64,000 nucleotides of DNA from Mariniphaga sediminis (lineage in GTDB: Bacteria; Bacteroidota; Bacteroidia; Bacteroidales; Prolixibacteraceae): the NCBI RefSeq assembly GCF_003573545.1, contig NZ_QWET01000012.1:1-64000 (forward strand), read 5' to 3'. Both the position numbers and the translations under genes were made by a program. Below, in pieces: positions 18,671 to 28,232 of the stretch. Numbering within the stretch: the stretch's first letter is position 1; each line of letters begins with the position of its first letter. The notes under the pieces are model-generated. The model did not search any database and was not told the origin of the DNA. It saw nothing but the letters and a program-made list of their open reading frames with translations.

Positions 18671-20086
18671 CTATTCATTTGCTTCCTCGAAATCATCTAC
18701 AATCTTTCGCAGACGTTTATTCTTCAAGGCTTTGGGATACACGTCAAACAAATATTTTATTTGGGTAAACTCTTGCTCCATGGCAACTTCCAGCATTGCA
18801 AAGGCTTCTTTTTCACGCTTACTTTCCAACAGAAGACTCACCATACGGTATTTAAGAAGGGAATCGTCACTTTTTTCCAGCCCTGATTCCAATACCCTGA
18901 GGGCATTCTCCAGTTCTCCAAACTTCAGAAAAATATCTACCCAGGTTAGCCATACTTCAGTATTCCCTGCTTCCAAATCAGCGGCTTTTACCAATGCCTT
19001 TTCCGCTTCTATCGGTCGGTTATTGTCATTGTAAACTTTAGCCAGCGTGATCCAGTATTCAGTATTGGAGTCATCAATATCCAGGGCTTTTTTTATAAAA
19101 CCAATACTTTCTTTCCATTTCTTTTCCACCCACTTAATCAATCCCACACCAAACCAGGCAGTATCGTTTTCTTCGTTCAGCTTTATTGCTTTCTGATAAT
19201 AGTGTTCTGCCTGATCATGGTCATCCAGGTTGAGATAACACTCTCCAATGTAACACCAGGCATCATCATTTTCAGGATCGAATTCCAGGTACTCTGTATA
19301 TTTTTTTATCGCCTCCTCATACTTTCCTGCATTGGCATAGGCATTCCCAATGTTAAAAAGCGACTGGTCAAAATCCTCGTTTAAAGCCATCGCAAATTCA
19401 TACGCCTCAACAGCCTTTTCAAATTCCCCGGCTTTATTGTACGAAATCCCCAGATTGAACCAAATGGAAAAGTTAAATGGGTCAATATCGAGGTAACGAT
19501 TATAATAATCAATACTCTTTTGATATTCTCCTTCCTGATCGCTAAAGAAGCCTAAATCATACAATGCCATCTCATTCTCAGGATTCAGCTTCAGAGAACG
19601 TTCGAAATATTGAATGGCCTTTTTAATGTCGCCAGACTGCACATAGGCGGCGCCAATATGATAAAGAATATCATCCTTCTCCACGCCGGAATATTTCAAT
19701 GCTTTTCTGAATGATCTTTCTGCCTCCCGCTCTTCACCCAGCACCAGCCAGGCCGAACCTTTCATCAGGTGAACATCCGGATTAGTCAACTCAACCTGCT
19801 CGGCCAAATCAAGATATTTGAGTGCATTCTGGTATTTTCCTTTGCTCAGTAAAACCTGGGCATATTTAAGTTGAAGCGGAACAGCTCCGGGGTGAATCTG
19901 AATTCCCTGCCGGGCTGCAATCTCCGAAGTATTAATATCTCCTTCGTCCAGCAGGTATTCCACAATACCTTCAAATTCAGAAACATCAAAATAACTCTTC
20001 CGGCCCGAGGCAAGCGACCGTTTGAAACGGCTAAGCGCTTCATTAATGTTCTCTTCACCGAAATAATGTCGTTCTTCTTTATTCAT
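18671..20086 (-). CDS. Tetratricopeptide repeat protein
   Basis: A 471-residue soluble protein made almost entirely of TPR units, about eleven in succession, with typical spacing (for example AEQVELTNPDVHLMKGSAWL, then ERSLKLNPENEMALYDLGFF). There is no signal peptide and no catalytic domain, so it is probably a cytoplasmic scaffold or adaptor. The reading frame stops exactly next to the stop of the esterase gene on the other strand. Its own start is 62 bases from the stop of the DUF4301 gene, which is transcribed in the same direction, so the two may share a transcript. Confidence 0.93.
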   Translation of the reverse strand: MNKEERHYFGEENINEALSRFKRSLASGRKSYFDVSEFEGIVEYLLDEGDINTSEIAARQGIQIHPGAVPLQLKYAQVLLSKGKYQNALKYLDLAEQVELTNPDVHLMKGSAWLVLGEEREAERSFRKALKYSGVEKDDILYHIGAAYVQSGDIKKAIQYFERSLKLNPENEMALYDLGFFSDQEGEYQKSIDYYNRYLDIDPFNFSIWFNLGISYNKAGEFEKAVEAYEFAMALNEDFDQSLFNIGNAYANAGKYEEAIKKYTEYLEFDPENDDAWCYIGECYLNLDDHDQAEHYYQKAIKLNEENDTAWFGVGLIKWVEKKWKESIGFIKKALDIDDSNTEYWITLAKVYNDNNRPIEAEKALVKAADLEAGNTEVWLTWVDIFLKFGELENALRVLESGLEKSDDSLLKYRMVSLLLESKREKEAFAMLEVAMEQEFTQIKYLFDVYPKALKNKRLRKIVDDFEEANE

Positions 20087-20148
20087 TCAATCTCAAAAAT
20101 GAAACTGCGAAATTAACAATTCACACCGAATAAAGAAACCTCTCCTTT

Positions 20149-21699
20149 TTAAAGGTGTTGTTCCCTTAACAAATCGTTCACGGTCTTCACCGGATTGAAC
20201 GTTTCAACAGGAACCTCCACAAAAAGGGTGTTCCAGTTGCTCATGGCTCCATTCCAAAGGCCAGGTAATTCCTGTGCCTTCAACTCCTTTCCGTCTTTCG
20301 ATTTTTTGGAAATAAAACCGGTTGCAGGATCGGTAAATTCTGTCAGGTTATATTTTTCACCCTTGTAATTTTTAACACCACAAACCAAATCGACCGGATT
20401 AAAATGGGTGGCATTCTGCAAAATGTTCTGCTGCTGCACACTTTCCGGGTCAATCTGTGAACTTTCCACTATTTGCAGGGAAGTGGTGCCATCAGGGTTT
20501 TGGGAAAAAAACGGACCGCCGCCGGCTTCTCCCTCATTTTTGACCATTCCACACACCCGTAGCGGGCGATTATATTTTTCTTTCAGGTAATAATACAATT
20601 CCTCTTTTTCAGTATAATACTGATTCTCCGGAGGCTTTACATTCAATGTATTTTCCAAAAAGTTGGCAGCCTCTGCCAAAAAAGCACTTTCGAGAGCCAC
20701 CGCATCCCTTTCGTTCAGTCGTTTTTGATACCTGAAAATTATTTCCTGAAACTTCAGCAACACACCTGCCAATGCTTTTTTGTAAACAATAGTGGGTTCC
20801 TTTAAATGGTCGGGAACCACGTTATCAATATTTTTGATAAAAATAATGTCGGCATCCAAATCATTCAGGTTCTCAATAAGGGCGCCATGCCCGCCCGGAC
20901 GAAACAGCAAGCTGCCATCGGGTTCACGAAACGGTTCATTATTCAGGTCTACCGCAATGGTATCAGTAGAAGGCTTCTGCTGGCTGAACGACACATCGAA
21001 AGTGACGTTCAACTCCTTTTCATACGTTTCTTTTACTCGCTCCAGAATCTCTTGAAATGCCTGTAAATGTTCCGGTGAAACGGTAAAATGAAGCCTCACC
21101 ACATTTTGATTGTCTTTCGCATAATGCGCTCCTTCAACCAGATGTTCTTCAAACGGGGTGCGTTCTCCTTCAGCGTACTTATGAAATTTAAGTAACCCTT
21201 TGGGCAGGGAGCCGTAATTCAATCCTTTTTCATTCAATAAATATTCAATCCAGCTTCTGCAGTTTTTCTTCTCATCATTTTTACCGGCAACTTTCTCTAA
21301 GTCAGAAAAAAATGCAAATTTTTCCTTGTTCACGAGAAACTGCCTTGCAGAAGCGTTTTTTATGAGTGTTTCATCGGGGTTATCTGTTTTTTTACAATCT
21401 TCCAGCGCTTCGAACAATGCTTTGAACATACGGCTGGCGGCACCCGATGCCGGAACGAATTTGAGTGGTTCGATTCCAGCAGCCATCCCCTGCTCAAATC
21501 GTTCACCGCTTTCAGCGATCCCTTTTTCATCAAGTTGTATTATCCCGTTCCCGGTAGTTGCAGCGTCATCAATCTTCAGAAAAGGAAATCCCTTTCTGAA
21601 ATTTTCAATCTGACCTTCCACCACCTCAAGCCGGCTACCACGTTGTTGTATTTGAACTTTATCTTTTTGAGAAAACATATTTTTCTGTTTTGAATCCAT
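20149..21699 (-). CDS. DUF4301 family protein
   Basis: A 516-residue soluble protein of a family common in Bacteroidota. Conserved-looking stretches include FVPASGAASRMFKALFEAL near residue 85, GLLKFHKYAEGERTPFEEHL, LFRPGGHGALIENLNDLDADI in the centre and PLRVCGMVKNEGEAGGGPF in the C-terminal third. The glycine-rich GGHGALIENL and the NIDNV segment recall nucleotide-sugar pyrophosphorylase folds, but I do not assign an activity. It lies upstream of the TPR gene on the same strand and is divergent from the radical SAM gene. Confidence 0.88.
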   Translation of the reverse strand: MDSKQKNMFSQKDKVQIQQRGSRLEVVEGQIENFRKGFPFLKIDDAATTGNGIIQLDEKGIAESGERFEQGMAAGIEPLKFVPASGAASRMFKALFEALEDCKKTDNPDETLIKNASARQFLVNKEKFAFFSDLEKVAGKNDEKKNCRSWIEYLLNEKGLNYGSLPKGLLKFHKYAEGERTPFEEHLVEGAHYAKDNQNVVRLHFTVSPEHLQAFQEILERVKETYEKELNVTFDVSFSQQKPSTDTIAVDLNNEPFREPDGSLLFRPGGHGALIENLNDLDADIIFIKNIDNVVPDHLKEPTIVYKKALAGVLLKFQEIIFRYQKRLNERDAVALESAFLAEAANFLENTLNVKPPENQYYTEKEELYYYLKEKYNRPLRVCGMVKNEGEAGGGPFFSQNPDGTTSLQIVESSQIDPESVQQQNILQNATHFNPVDLVCGVKNYKGEKYNLTEFTDPATGFISKKSKDGKELKAQELPGLWNGAMSNWNTLFVEVPVETFNPVKTVNDLLREQHL

Positions 21700-21906
21700 T
21701 TTTAAAAATAAAAATAAGATTTAGTATAAAAAACTTTAACGGACATTGTTTCGACACAAACTCGTAATATTTTTCAACATATACGAAAATGACAAGAAAC
21801 GAAGGCTTTTAAATTTTTAATATATACGCGGGCAAACCGTATGGTTTAGGAAAAGTAAATGACGACCGCCGAATTTTCAGTAATTTTGTTTTTCAATATT
21901 GAGATA

Positions 21907-22869
21907 ATGAAGCAACAAACATATACTTGGGGCCACACAAAACGATACAATGATTTCCCAACGTACTTTCGAAGTCTGTTTTCGGAACGGGTACAAAAGG
22001 TGTCGGTGGATGCCGGTTTTACGTGTCCCAACCGCGATGGGACAAAAGGACGCGGAGGCTGCACTTACTGTAACAATAAAACCTTTAAACCCACCTACTG
22101 CAATCTTGAAAATTCTGTAAGCCACCAGGTACAGCAAGGTATCCGGTTTTTCGAAAAAAAGTACAAATCGATGCGTTTTCTTGCTTATTTCCAGGCCTAC
22201 ACCAGTACCTGGGCCCCGTTGGAAAACCTGATTCCTCTTTACGAAGAAGCACTACAACATCCCAAAATAGTGGGACTGGTAATTTCTACGCGACCCGATG
22301 CAGTAGACGAAGCCCTGCTGGATTACCTGGCAGAATTAAGCCAGAAGGTTTATGTAATGGTAGAGTTTGGTCTGGAGTCTCACCTCAACCAGTCGCTGGA
22401 AAAAATAAACCGCGGACACACCTTTGCCGATTCGGTTTGGGCACTGGAACAAACGTCCCAAAGAAGCATTAACAACTGCGCACACCTCATTTTAGGATTA
22501 CCTGGCGAGACCCGCTCCGACTGGCTGGATCAGGCCCGGGTTATTTCACAGCTTCCCGTCAAAAATCTGAAGCTTCATCAGTTACAAATCCACAAAGAAA
22601 CGGTTTTGGAAAAACAGTACCTCCAGACCCCGGAACAGTTCCAACTTTTCACTGCAGATGAATATATTGAACTGGTGGTGGATTACCTCGAACTGCTCAA
22701 TCCTAAAATTATAGTAGAACGGTTCATCAGCCAGGCTCCTCCCGGAATGCTCATCGCCCCCAAATGGGGTTTAAAAAATTTTGAGTTTGTGGCCAAAGTA
22801 GAAAAACGGCTAAAAGAACGGGATACCTGGCAGGGCAAAAAAATCAGCAAACGCGCCAAACCGGACTGA
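21907..22869 (+). CDS. yhcC: Radical SAM protein of the TIGR01212/YhcC family
   Basis: A 320-residue radical SAM protein. The cluster-binding cysteines sit in FTCPNRDGT...GGCTYC (C-x11-C-x2-C), the arrangement of the YhcC/TIGR01212 group. VMVEFGLESHLNQSLEKINRGH and HLILGLPGETRSDW are further family motifs. Its target is not established in the family. I chose the start at 21907 (MKQQTYTWGHTKRYND) because homologues begin there; an upstream in-frame ATG at 21859 would add a non-conserved 16-residue leader. It is convergent with the short TetR gene, with six bases between the stops. Confidence 0.92.
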   Translation: MKQQTYTWGHTKRYNDFPTYFRSLFSERVQKVSVDAGFTCPNRDGTKGRGGCTYCNNKTFKPTYCNLENSVSHQVQQGIRFFEKKYKSMRFLAYFQAYTSTWAPLENLIPLYEEALQHPKIVGLVISTRPDAVDEALLDYLAELSQKVYVMVEFGLESHLNQSLEKINRGHTFADSVWALEQTSQRSINNCAHLILGLPGETRSDWLDQARVISQLPVKNLKLHQLQIHKETVLEKQYLQTPEQFQLFTADEYIELVVDYLELLNPKIIVERFISQAPPGMLIAPKWGLKNFEFVAKVEKRLKERDTWQGKKISKRAKPD

Positions 22870-22875
22870 AAAACA

Positions 22876-23250
22876 TCATTTTAAAACGTTCACAAATTCA
22901 TCGGGAGATATTTCAGCCAGTGTATTTTTAATAAGGGTAATCAGATAATCACTCCAGTTTAAATTTGGGATAACATTTAAAGCGTTTAAAAAACGTGTCC
23001 TGTTATTCTGTAACTCTTTAACAATAAACAAAAAAATCTCCTGATGCTCTTTAATATTGTTTTGGAGTAACAACTCAGCGATACTGCTTACTACCTGTCC
23101 ATAAAGCTTATCTTTTGACCTGAAATAGTAATGAATGGTCCCTTTATTTACTTCTGCATCAAAAGCAATCTCACGAATAGTTGTTCCATAATATCCGTAT
23201 AACACAAATTTTTTTCGTGCAACATTTAATATCTTCTCTTCAGTTGTCAT
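22876..23250 (-). CDS. Short TetR/AcrR-type regulator
   Basis: A 124-residue protein with an intact TetR DNA-binding domain: a first helix AARKKFVLYGYYGTTIREIA is implied by the similar NVARKKF segment, and the recognition part reads VNKGTIHYYFRSKDKLYG. Usual TetR proteins have about 190-200 residues, so most of the ligand-binding domain is absent. The frame ends in TGA six bases from the stop of the convergent radical SAM gene, which suggests 3' truncation. An inverted repeat GTAGC-N12-GCTAC at 23306-23327, 56 bases upstream, is a possible operator. It may still bind DNA, but dimerisation and induction are uncertain. Confidence 0.8.
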   Translation of the reverse strand: MTTEEKILNVARKKFVLYGYYGTTIREIAFDAEVNKGTIHYYFRSKDKLYGQVVSSIAELLLQNNIKEHQEIFLFIVKELQNNRTRFLNALNVIPNLNWSDYLITLIKNTLAEISPDEFVNVLK

Positions 23251-23458
23251 TCAAAAGCATTTGTTCCTTTTCTGTTGTCATCCTAAAACGAATAATACTT
23301 AACTGGTAGCTGAAGTACAGTTGCTACAATTTAGCATCATTTTGAAATATCTTAAAAAAACGATAAGTATAGAACTCGAATAAGGTGGGTTGCAAAATCA
23401 CCATGCCAAGAATCTGATTCACCATTTTTATAGAAAAACACTTTCTCGTTTATGGGAA

Positions 23459-23908
23459 TTACATATAAATAACATTTACCCGAATTGTCGTATCTGATTT
23501 CAAAATAATTCCGGCATCAGTGAAATTGGGATTATTAAATATCCCAATGGATTCATAGTTGGAAAACCCAACACCTTCTTTGGGTAACATTAAGCCCTTC
23601 TTTATTTTTCCATTCTCATCTTCGTCGTGCAAAATATGAACCGCATATTTTCCGGAGGGCAGGTTTTCAAAAGTTACGAAAGAAAATCCGTCCTCAATTT
23701 TTGCTGTCAGTTTTCGGTAATAATTCTTATAATTTTCATCAGGAAATGAGTTTGGACTATTATACAATGCAAATTGCACAATACCTTTCGAGTTTCGCAA
23801 ATTGTCTGCTTCAATGGTCAGCGAATATTTTCCTTTTTCCGGGAGGGAGAACGAAGAAAAAAGAAAAACACCCCACAGTAACCCAACAATCAAAATTATG
23901 TTTCTCAT
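23459..23908 (-). CDS. DUF2141 family exported protein
   Basis: A 149-residue protein with a signal peptide (MRNIILIVGLLWGVFLFSSF) and a DUF2141 beta-sandwich domain, marked by GIVQFALYNSPNSFP and FENLPSGKYAVHILHDEDENG, then GFSNYESIGIF. Family members are periplasmic or surface proteins of unknown role in Bacteroidota and Proteobacteria. It is the last gene of the efflux run, 52 bases after the RND permease stop, on the same strand. It may be cotranscribed with the pump. Confidence 0.88.
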   Translation of the reverse strand: MRNIILIVGLLWGVFLFSSFSLPEKGKYSLTIEADNLRNSKGIVQFALYNSPNSFPDENYKNYYRKLTAKIEDGFSFVTFENLPSGKYAVHILHDEDENGKIKKGLMLPKEGVGFSNYESIGIFNNPNFTDAGIILKSDTTIRVNVIYM

Positions 23909-23960
23909 TTTTAATATACTTTTTTAATAAATCCTAATAGATAATTACATGTATTTTCTC

Positions 23961-26900
23961 TTATTCGTTACTATTCAGCATTTTCAGGTTAAGTTTATAA
24001 CCATTGAATGGCACCTTAAAGAAGAGACGATAAAGAACCGGCACAAAAAGCAGGGTAATCATGGTTGCAAAGAATAGCCCGAAGATAATGGCCAGCGTAA
24101 GTGGCTCCCACAGTAAATCACCTGAAAACCACAACGGCAACATTCCCATAGAAGTGGTAAGCGTGGTGAGTATTACCGGTCTGAACCGATTGTTGGCCGC
24201 TTTTAAAATAGCATCGCGTCTGTCCACATCAGGTTTTTCTGTAATTTCCACATCAATCCTATCGATAAGAATAATGGAGTTGTTCACCACTATCCCGGCG
24301 AGGGCAATCACTCCCAGCACCCCGAAAAAACTCACAAAAGAACCGCCGATAAACCACCCGGCCACCACTCCAATCATTCCCAACGGAATGGAAAGTACAA
24401 TGATGGTAGCTTTACGAATGGAATTAAACTGAAGCACCAACAGCAGCACAATAATAAAAAACGCCAGAGGCAGATTGGCAAAAATAGCCCCCAGGTTCTC
24501 GGCTTTGTCTTCATCTTCACCTCCCAGTTCATACTCGTAACCCAAGTCCCATGTCGTTTTCTGCTCATCCATCCACGGTCCAATGGCCTCAAAAATGTCA
24601 GAAGCATTGTAGCCGGGTTCCAGATAAGCTCCCACGGTCATGGTTCTTTTTAAGTCTTTCCTTATCACTTTACCAAATTGCCAGTCAACTTCTACATTGG
24701 CCACCTGCGAAAGCGGCACATTCTGATTTCTGGCCGGGGAATAGATATTGAATGCCTGCACTGTTTCAATGTCGTGCTCGTCGCTGTTTTCATTTTTCAG
24801 AAAAATGGGAATCTGTTCATCAGCCTCAAAGAAATCGCCTATTTTCATGCCCGACAATCCGGCGTTCAGCGCCAAAGCAATTTCCATGTTGGTTAAGCCG
24901 GAGCGTTGTGCTTTATCGGGATCGATACTCACCACCAGCTTTTTAATTTTCGGTCCCCAGTTATCGGTAATATTTTTGGCCCCTTCGATGGTTACCAGCT
25001 TCTCTTTCACTTTTTCAGAAATTGCTGCCAGCGTTTCAGGATTGCTTCCTGATATCCGGATCTCCACAGGCGTTCCGGAGGCACCGGCACCTGTTAGCCG
25101 GTTCACGCGAATATCGGCATCGGGGATATGGTAAAAGCAAAAACTATCCACTTTGGCAATAATGTAATCGTTGTCTCTGTCACCGGTGGTATTGAGCAAC
25201 ATGTGGGCGTAGCTGGAGTTGGCCTCATTTTTAAAATAACCCAGATCGTAAGGTTCAGGCCCTTCGCCAATAAATGAAGAGAAATCCAGCACACCAGGAT
25301 TTTGTTTTCCTGTTTCAGAGTTGACAATAAGGTTTTCCAGAATATAATCACCAATACTGTTCACCGCTTGTTCGGTATATTCCATCTGCGTACCTGAAGG
25401 AAACTTGATATCCACGGTAACCAGGTTCCGATCGCTGTCAGGAACCAGCTTAAAAGGCAGAAACTGCACCAGGGACACCGCTACAACAAACAATACCAAA
25501 ATGAACCCCAGAAAAAGAAATGGTTTCTTCAAAACCCGGAAAAGTAATCTGTTGTACCACAAATTCAGTTTCTGCATATTCCGGTCGATAAAATTCTCCT
25601 TCTTCTCCTCATTTCGGACTTTTATTTTAACAATAAGCACAGCAAGTAGTGGAATAAAGGTAAAGGCAAGGAACCAGGAAGCCAGTAAAGTTGTACTTAC
25701 CACCCAGAACAATTGTGAAGAGATTTCACCCATTGGGGTACGAGCCAGGGCAAAAGGCAAAAAGGCCGCGGAAGTGGTAAGGGAAGAAATAAGTAATGGA
25801 ATAAGTAAAATTTTCCCGGAATAGACACTTGCTTCAAATGCCGAAAGCCCCCGTTTCATACTAACCATTATAGATTCGGAAATCACAATACCGTTATCCA
25901 CCAGCAGCCCCAATGAAATGATAAGTGCTGCCAGCGAAACCTTGTTAAACCCAAGATGGAGAATTTCAAGAAAGAAAAAAGAAGTAAGAATGACCATTGG
26001 GATAAGAAGTGCTACCAGTGAACCCGTGCGAAACCCCAGGAACAGAAGCATTACTGCCAAAACAATGAGGATACTTTGCGCCAGGTTTACCAGAAAGTCG
26101 TTCACCTGCCCGTGCACCACCTGATCCTGCGAAGCCGATCGCACCACTTCTACCCCCAGTGGCAGGTTGCTGTTTATCCGGACCAACGCCTCGTCAACCT
26201 CTTCACCCAACCGCACAATATTGGCCCCGTCCTTTAGTGAAATGAACAGGGCAACAGCCGGCTTACCGTTAATTTTTACCAGTTTTTGACGAGGAGTGAT
26301 GTAATCGCGGTAAATACGGCTGGTAATATCTTCCAGATAAACCGAAGTCCCGGCAGAAGTTGGGATCAATATCTTTTGAAGGTCTGCAATGGTTTCAAAA
26401 CTCCCCGATGGCTCCAGCACAATACGCTGGCGGCCCATGTTAATTTCACCCCCCGGATAAAGGATGTTTGTAGCCGAAACAATATTCCGAAGTTTCATAG
26501 CATCCAGTCCGTAATGAGCCAATTGTTTATCGTCAAACTCAATAAAAATACGCTCTTCCTGTACACCCCCGTATTTAATTTTGGCCGCATCCGGAAGCAG
26601 CAAAAGCTCATCGCGCACATCTTTTGCATAGTCTTCCAGTTTGTTATATGAAACACCATCACCTGTGACACCAAGGATTATTCCAAATACGGTTCCAATG
26701 TCCTCGTCTTTCACTACCGGGCCAAAAATACCCTGCGGAAGAACCGGTTTTAAATCTTCCACCTTGTTGCGCAGGGTAGTCCATACAGACTGCAACTCTT
26801 TTCCATCTACAGTAGTAACCAGTTCAACCGTAATTACCGACAACCCGGGCCGTGATTCACTGGTAATGGTCTTCACCTCCGCCACTTCGCGAATAATCTC

Positions 26901-27104
26901 TTCCAGCGGCTCTGTAACCAACGCTTCCACCTTTTGCGGGTCGGCACCGGGGAATTGCGTAACTACGCTGGCTATCCGAACCGTATAGGGAGGCATGCTG
27001 TCGCGTTCCAACTCAAAGTAGTTGCCGATTCCGATAATGGCCACCACCAGAATGGCGATGAGGGTTATCCGGCTGTTATTTAATGTAACTTTTGTAAGAT
27101 TCAT
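23961..27104 (-). CDS. RND efflux transporter, inner-membrane permease
   Basis: A 1047-residue resistance-nodulation-division permease. It has the usual plan of TM1 (about residues 12-30), a large periplasmic porter domain, TM2-TM6, a second porter domain and TM7-TM12. TM4 carries SLGLLVDNGIVISE, so the proton-relay Asp pair of AcrB appears as Asp-Asn, as in many HAE-type relatives. The repeat in the second half reads LAGIVVNNSIILIDRID. Proton-driven export of drugs or lipids through the adaptor and TolC-like protein encoded just upstream is the expected role. It starts 26 bases after the adaptor stop. It is under the operon promoter at 31216-31246. Confidence 0.96.
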   Translation of the reverse strand: MNLTKVTLNNSRITLIAILVVAIIGIGNYFELERDSMPPYTVRIASVVTQFPGADPQKVEALVTEPLEEIIREVAEVKTITSESRPGLSVITVELVTTVDGKELQSVWTTLRNKVEDLKPVLPQGIFGPVVKDEDIGTVFGIILGVTGDGVSYNKLEDYAKDVRDELLLLPDAAKIKYGGVQEERIFIEFDDKQLAHYGLDAMKLRNIVSATNILYPGGEINMGRQRIVLEPSGSFETIADLQKILIPTSAGTSVYLEDITSRIYRDYITPRQKLVKINGKPAVALFISLKDGANIVRLGEEVDEALVRINSNLPLGVEVVRSASQDQVVHGQVNDFLVNLAQSILIVLAVMLLFLGFRTGSLVALLIPMVILTSFFFLEILHLGFNKVSLAALIISLGLLVDNGIVISESIMVSMKRGLSAFEASVYSGKILLIPLLISSLTTSAAFLPFALARTPMGEISSQLFWVVSTTLLASWFLAFTFIPLLAVLIVKIKVRNEEKKENFIDRNMQKLNLWYNRLLFRVLKKPFLFLGFILVLFVVAVSLVQFLPFKLVPDSDRNLVTVDIKFPSGTQMEYTEQAVNSIGDYILENLIVNSETGKQNPGVLDFSSFIGEGPEPYDLGYFKNEANSSYAHMLLNTTGDRDNDYIIAKVDSFCFYHIPDADIRVNRLTGAGASGTPVEIRISGSNPETLAAISEKVKEKLVTIEGAKNITDNWGPKIKKLVVSIDPDKAQRSGLTNMEIALALNAGLSGMKIGDFFEADEQIPIFLKNENSDEHDIETVQAFNIYSPARNQNVPLSQVANVEVDWQFGKVIRKDLKRTMTVGAYLEPGYNASDIFEAIGPWMDEQKTTWDLGYEYELGGEDEDKAENLGAIFANLPLAFFIIVLLLVLQFNSIRKATIIVLSIPLGMIGVVAGWFIGGSFVSFFGVLGVIALAGIVVNNSIILIDRIDVEITEKPDVDRRDAILKAANNRFRPVILTTLTTSMGMLPLWFSGDLLWEPLTLAIIFGLFFATMITLLFVPVLYRLFFKVPFNGYKLNLKMLNSNE

Positions 27105-27130
27105 AATAAACTAATCAAAAAATGACGGTT

Positions 27131-28222
27131 CTATTTTTCCTCACCAAGTAGTTTCACCTTCCGGCCATCATATAAAAAGCTCAGGCCTGCAGTTATCACT
27201 ATCTCCCTGCTTCTCAACCCATCTAATACTTCGTACCCACCGGCTTGCAATTCCCCCAGTCTAACCTTTCGTTTTTCAGCAACATAAATCTCTTCCTCAT
27301 TGATTTTGGTTGCCACATACACAAAATCGCCCGTTTGGTCATGACCAACGGCGTCGGAGGCAATGACTATCCCATACCCTGATTGCTTCTCTTCATGCAG
27401 GGAAATCTCCACGGTACCGGTCATTCCCGGGAATAAACGGACACTGGGTTCAGCTAAACGAACAATAACCGGATAGGCTGAGGCATTGGGGATACCGGGA
27501 CTTACTTCAGTAATAATCCCCTGAAAAACTTTTTCAGGAAATGCCCCAAACTGTACTGTTACCTCCTGGCCTCGCTTGATTTGGCTGATGAGGTTTTCCG
27601 GCACAGCTGTTTTTACCTCCAGGCTGTTTACTGCAGCCAGCACCACAACAGGATGCCCCGAACCGGTCATTTCGTTTTCTTTTGCCATTACGGAAGAAAT
27701 CACCCCATCAAAAGGCGCTCTCAAAAACGTATACTCCAGTTGATTTCGTGCAGCGTCGAGTTGAGACCGGGCAGTTTTCACCATACTTTCAGCCGACTCA
27801 AACTGCGTTTTTGCTTTTTCATAATCGCTCAGGGAAACATTATTGTTCACATACAGATTTTCAACCCGCAAAAAAGCCGACCTGGCAGCGGCCAACTGGG
27901 CTTTTGCGCTTTTAAGGGAAGCCTCTGCTTTATTGTAACTGATGCGATAGTCGGTAGTATCCAGACGGGCCAGCAAAGTTCCGCGTTTCACCGTATCGCC
28001 CATGTCAACAGTTACCTGCTTGATCAAACCGCCCACCTTGAAACTCAGTTTTGCCTCTGTAGCTGCCCGGGTTACCCCCGAAAACGATCGTACGTTTTGG
28101 TTAATATCCTTCCCTGCTTCCTGGTAAAAAACCGGACGAATAGCTTCTTTCTTTTCTTCTTTCCTTCCGCAACCGGACAGCAGCAGGGCACCTAAAACGA
28201 ATATTTGTATCTTTATTTTCAT
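27131..28222 (-). CDS. RND efflux periplasmic adaptor lipoprotein
   Basis: A 363-residue membrane-fusion protein. The lipobox is LSGC (Cys18). It then has the paired lipoyl halves (KVGGLIKQVTVDMGDTVKRG at about 63-82 and the second near the ENEMTGSG segment), a long alpha-helical hairpin between them (RISYNKAEASLKSAKAQLAA onward), a beta-barrel (VTVQFGAFPEKVFQGIITEV) and a membrane-proximal domain. It connects the RND permease to the outer-membrane channel. It is 10 bases downstream of the TolC-family gene and 26 bases upstream of the permease, so the three form one transcription unit. Confidence 0.96.
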   Translation of the reverse strand: MKIKIQIFVLGALLLSGCGRKEEKKEAIRPVFYQEAGKDINQNVRSFSGVTRAATEAKLSFKVGGLIKQVTVDMGDTVKRGTLLARLDTTDYRISYNKAEASLKSAKAQLAAARSAFLRVENLYVNNNVSLSDYEKAKTQFESAESMVKTARSQLDAARNQLEYTFLRAPFDGVISSVMAKENEMTGSGHPVVVLAAVNSLEVKTAVPENLISQIKRGQEVTVQFGAFPEKVFQGIITEVSPGIPNASAYPVIVRLAEPSVRLFPGMTGTVEISLHEEKQSGYGIVIASDAVGHDQTGDFVYVATKINEEEIYVAEKRKVRLGELQAGGYEVLDGLRSREIVITAGLSFLYDGRKVKLLGEEK

Positions 28223-28232
28223 AGTTCTTTTT

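Noticed and set aside
27581-28195. 204-codon open frame on the plus strand
   Set aside because: It is antisense to the efflux adaptor gene, without a family pattern.
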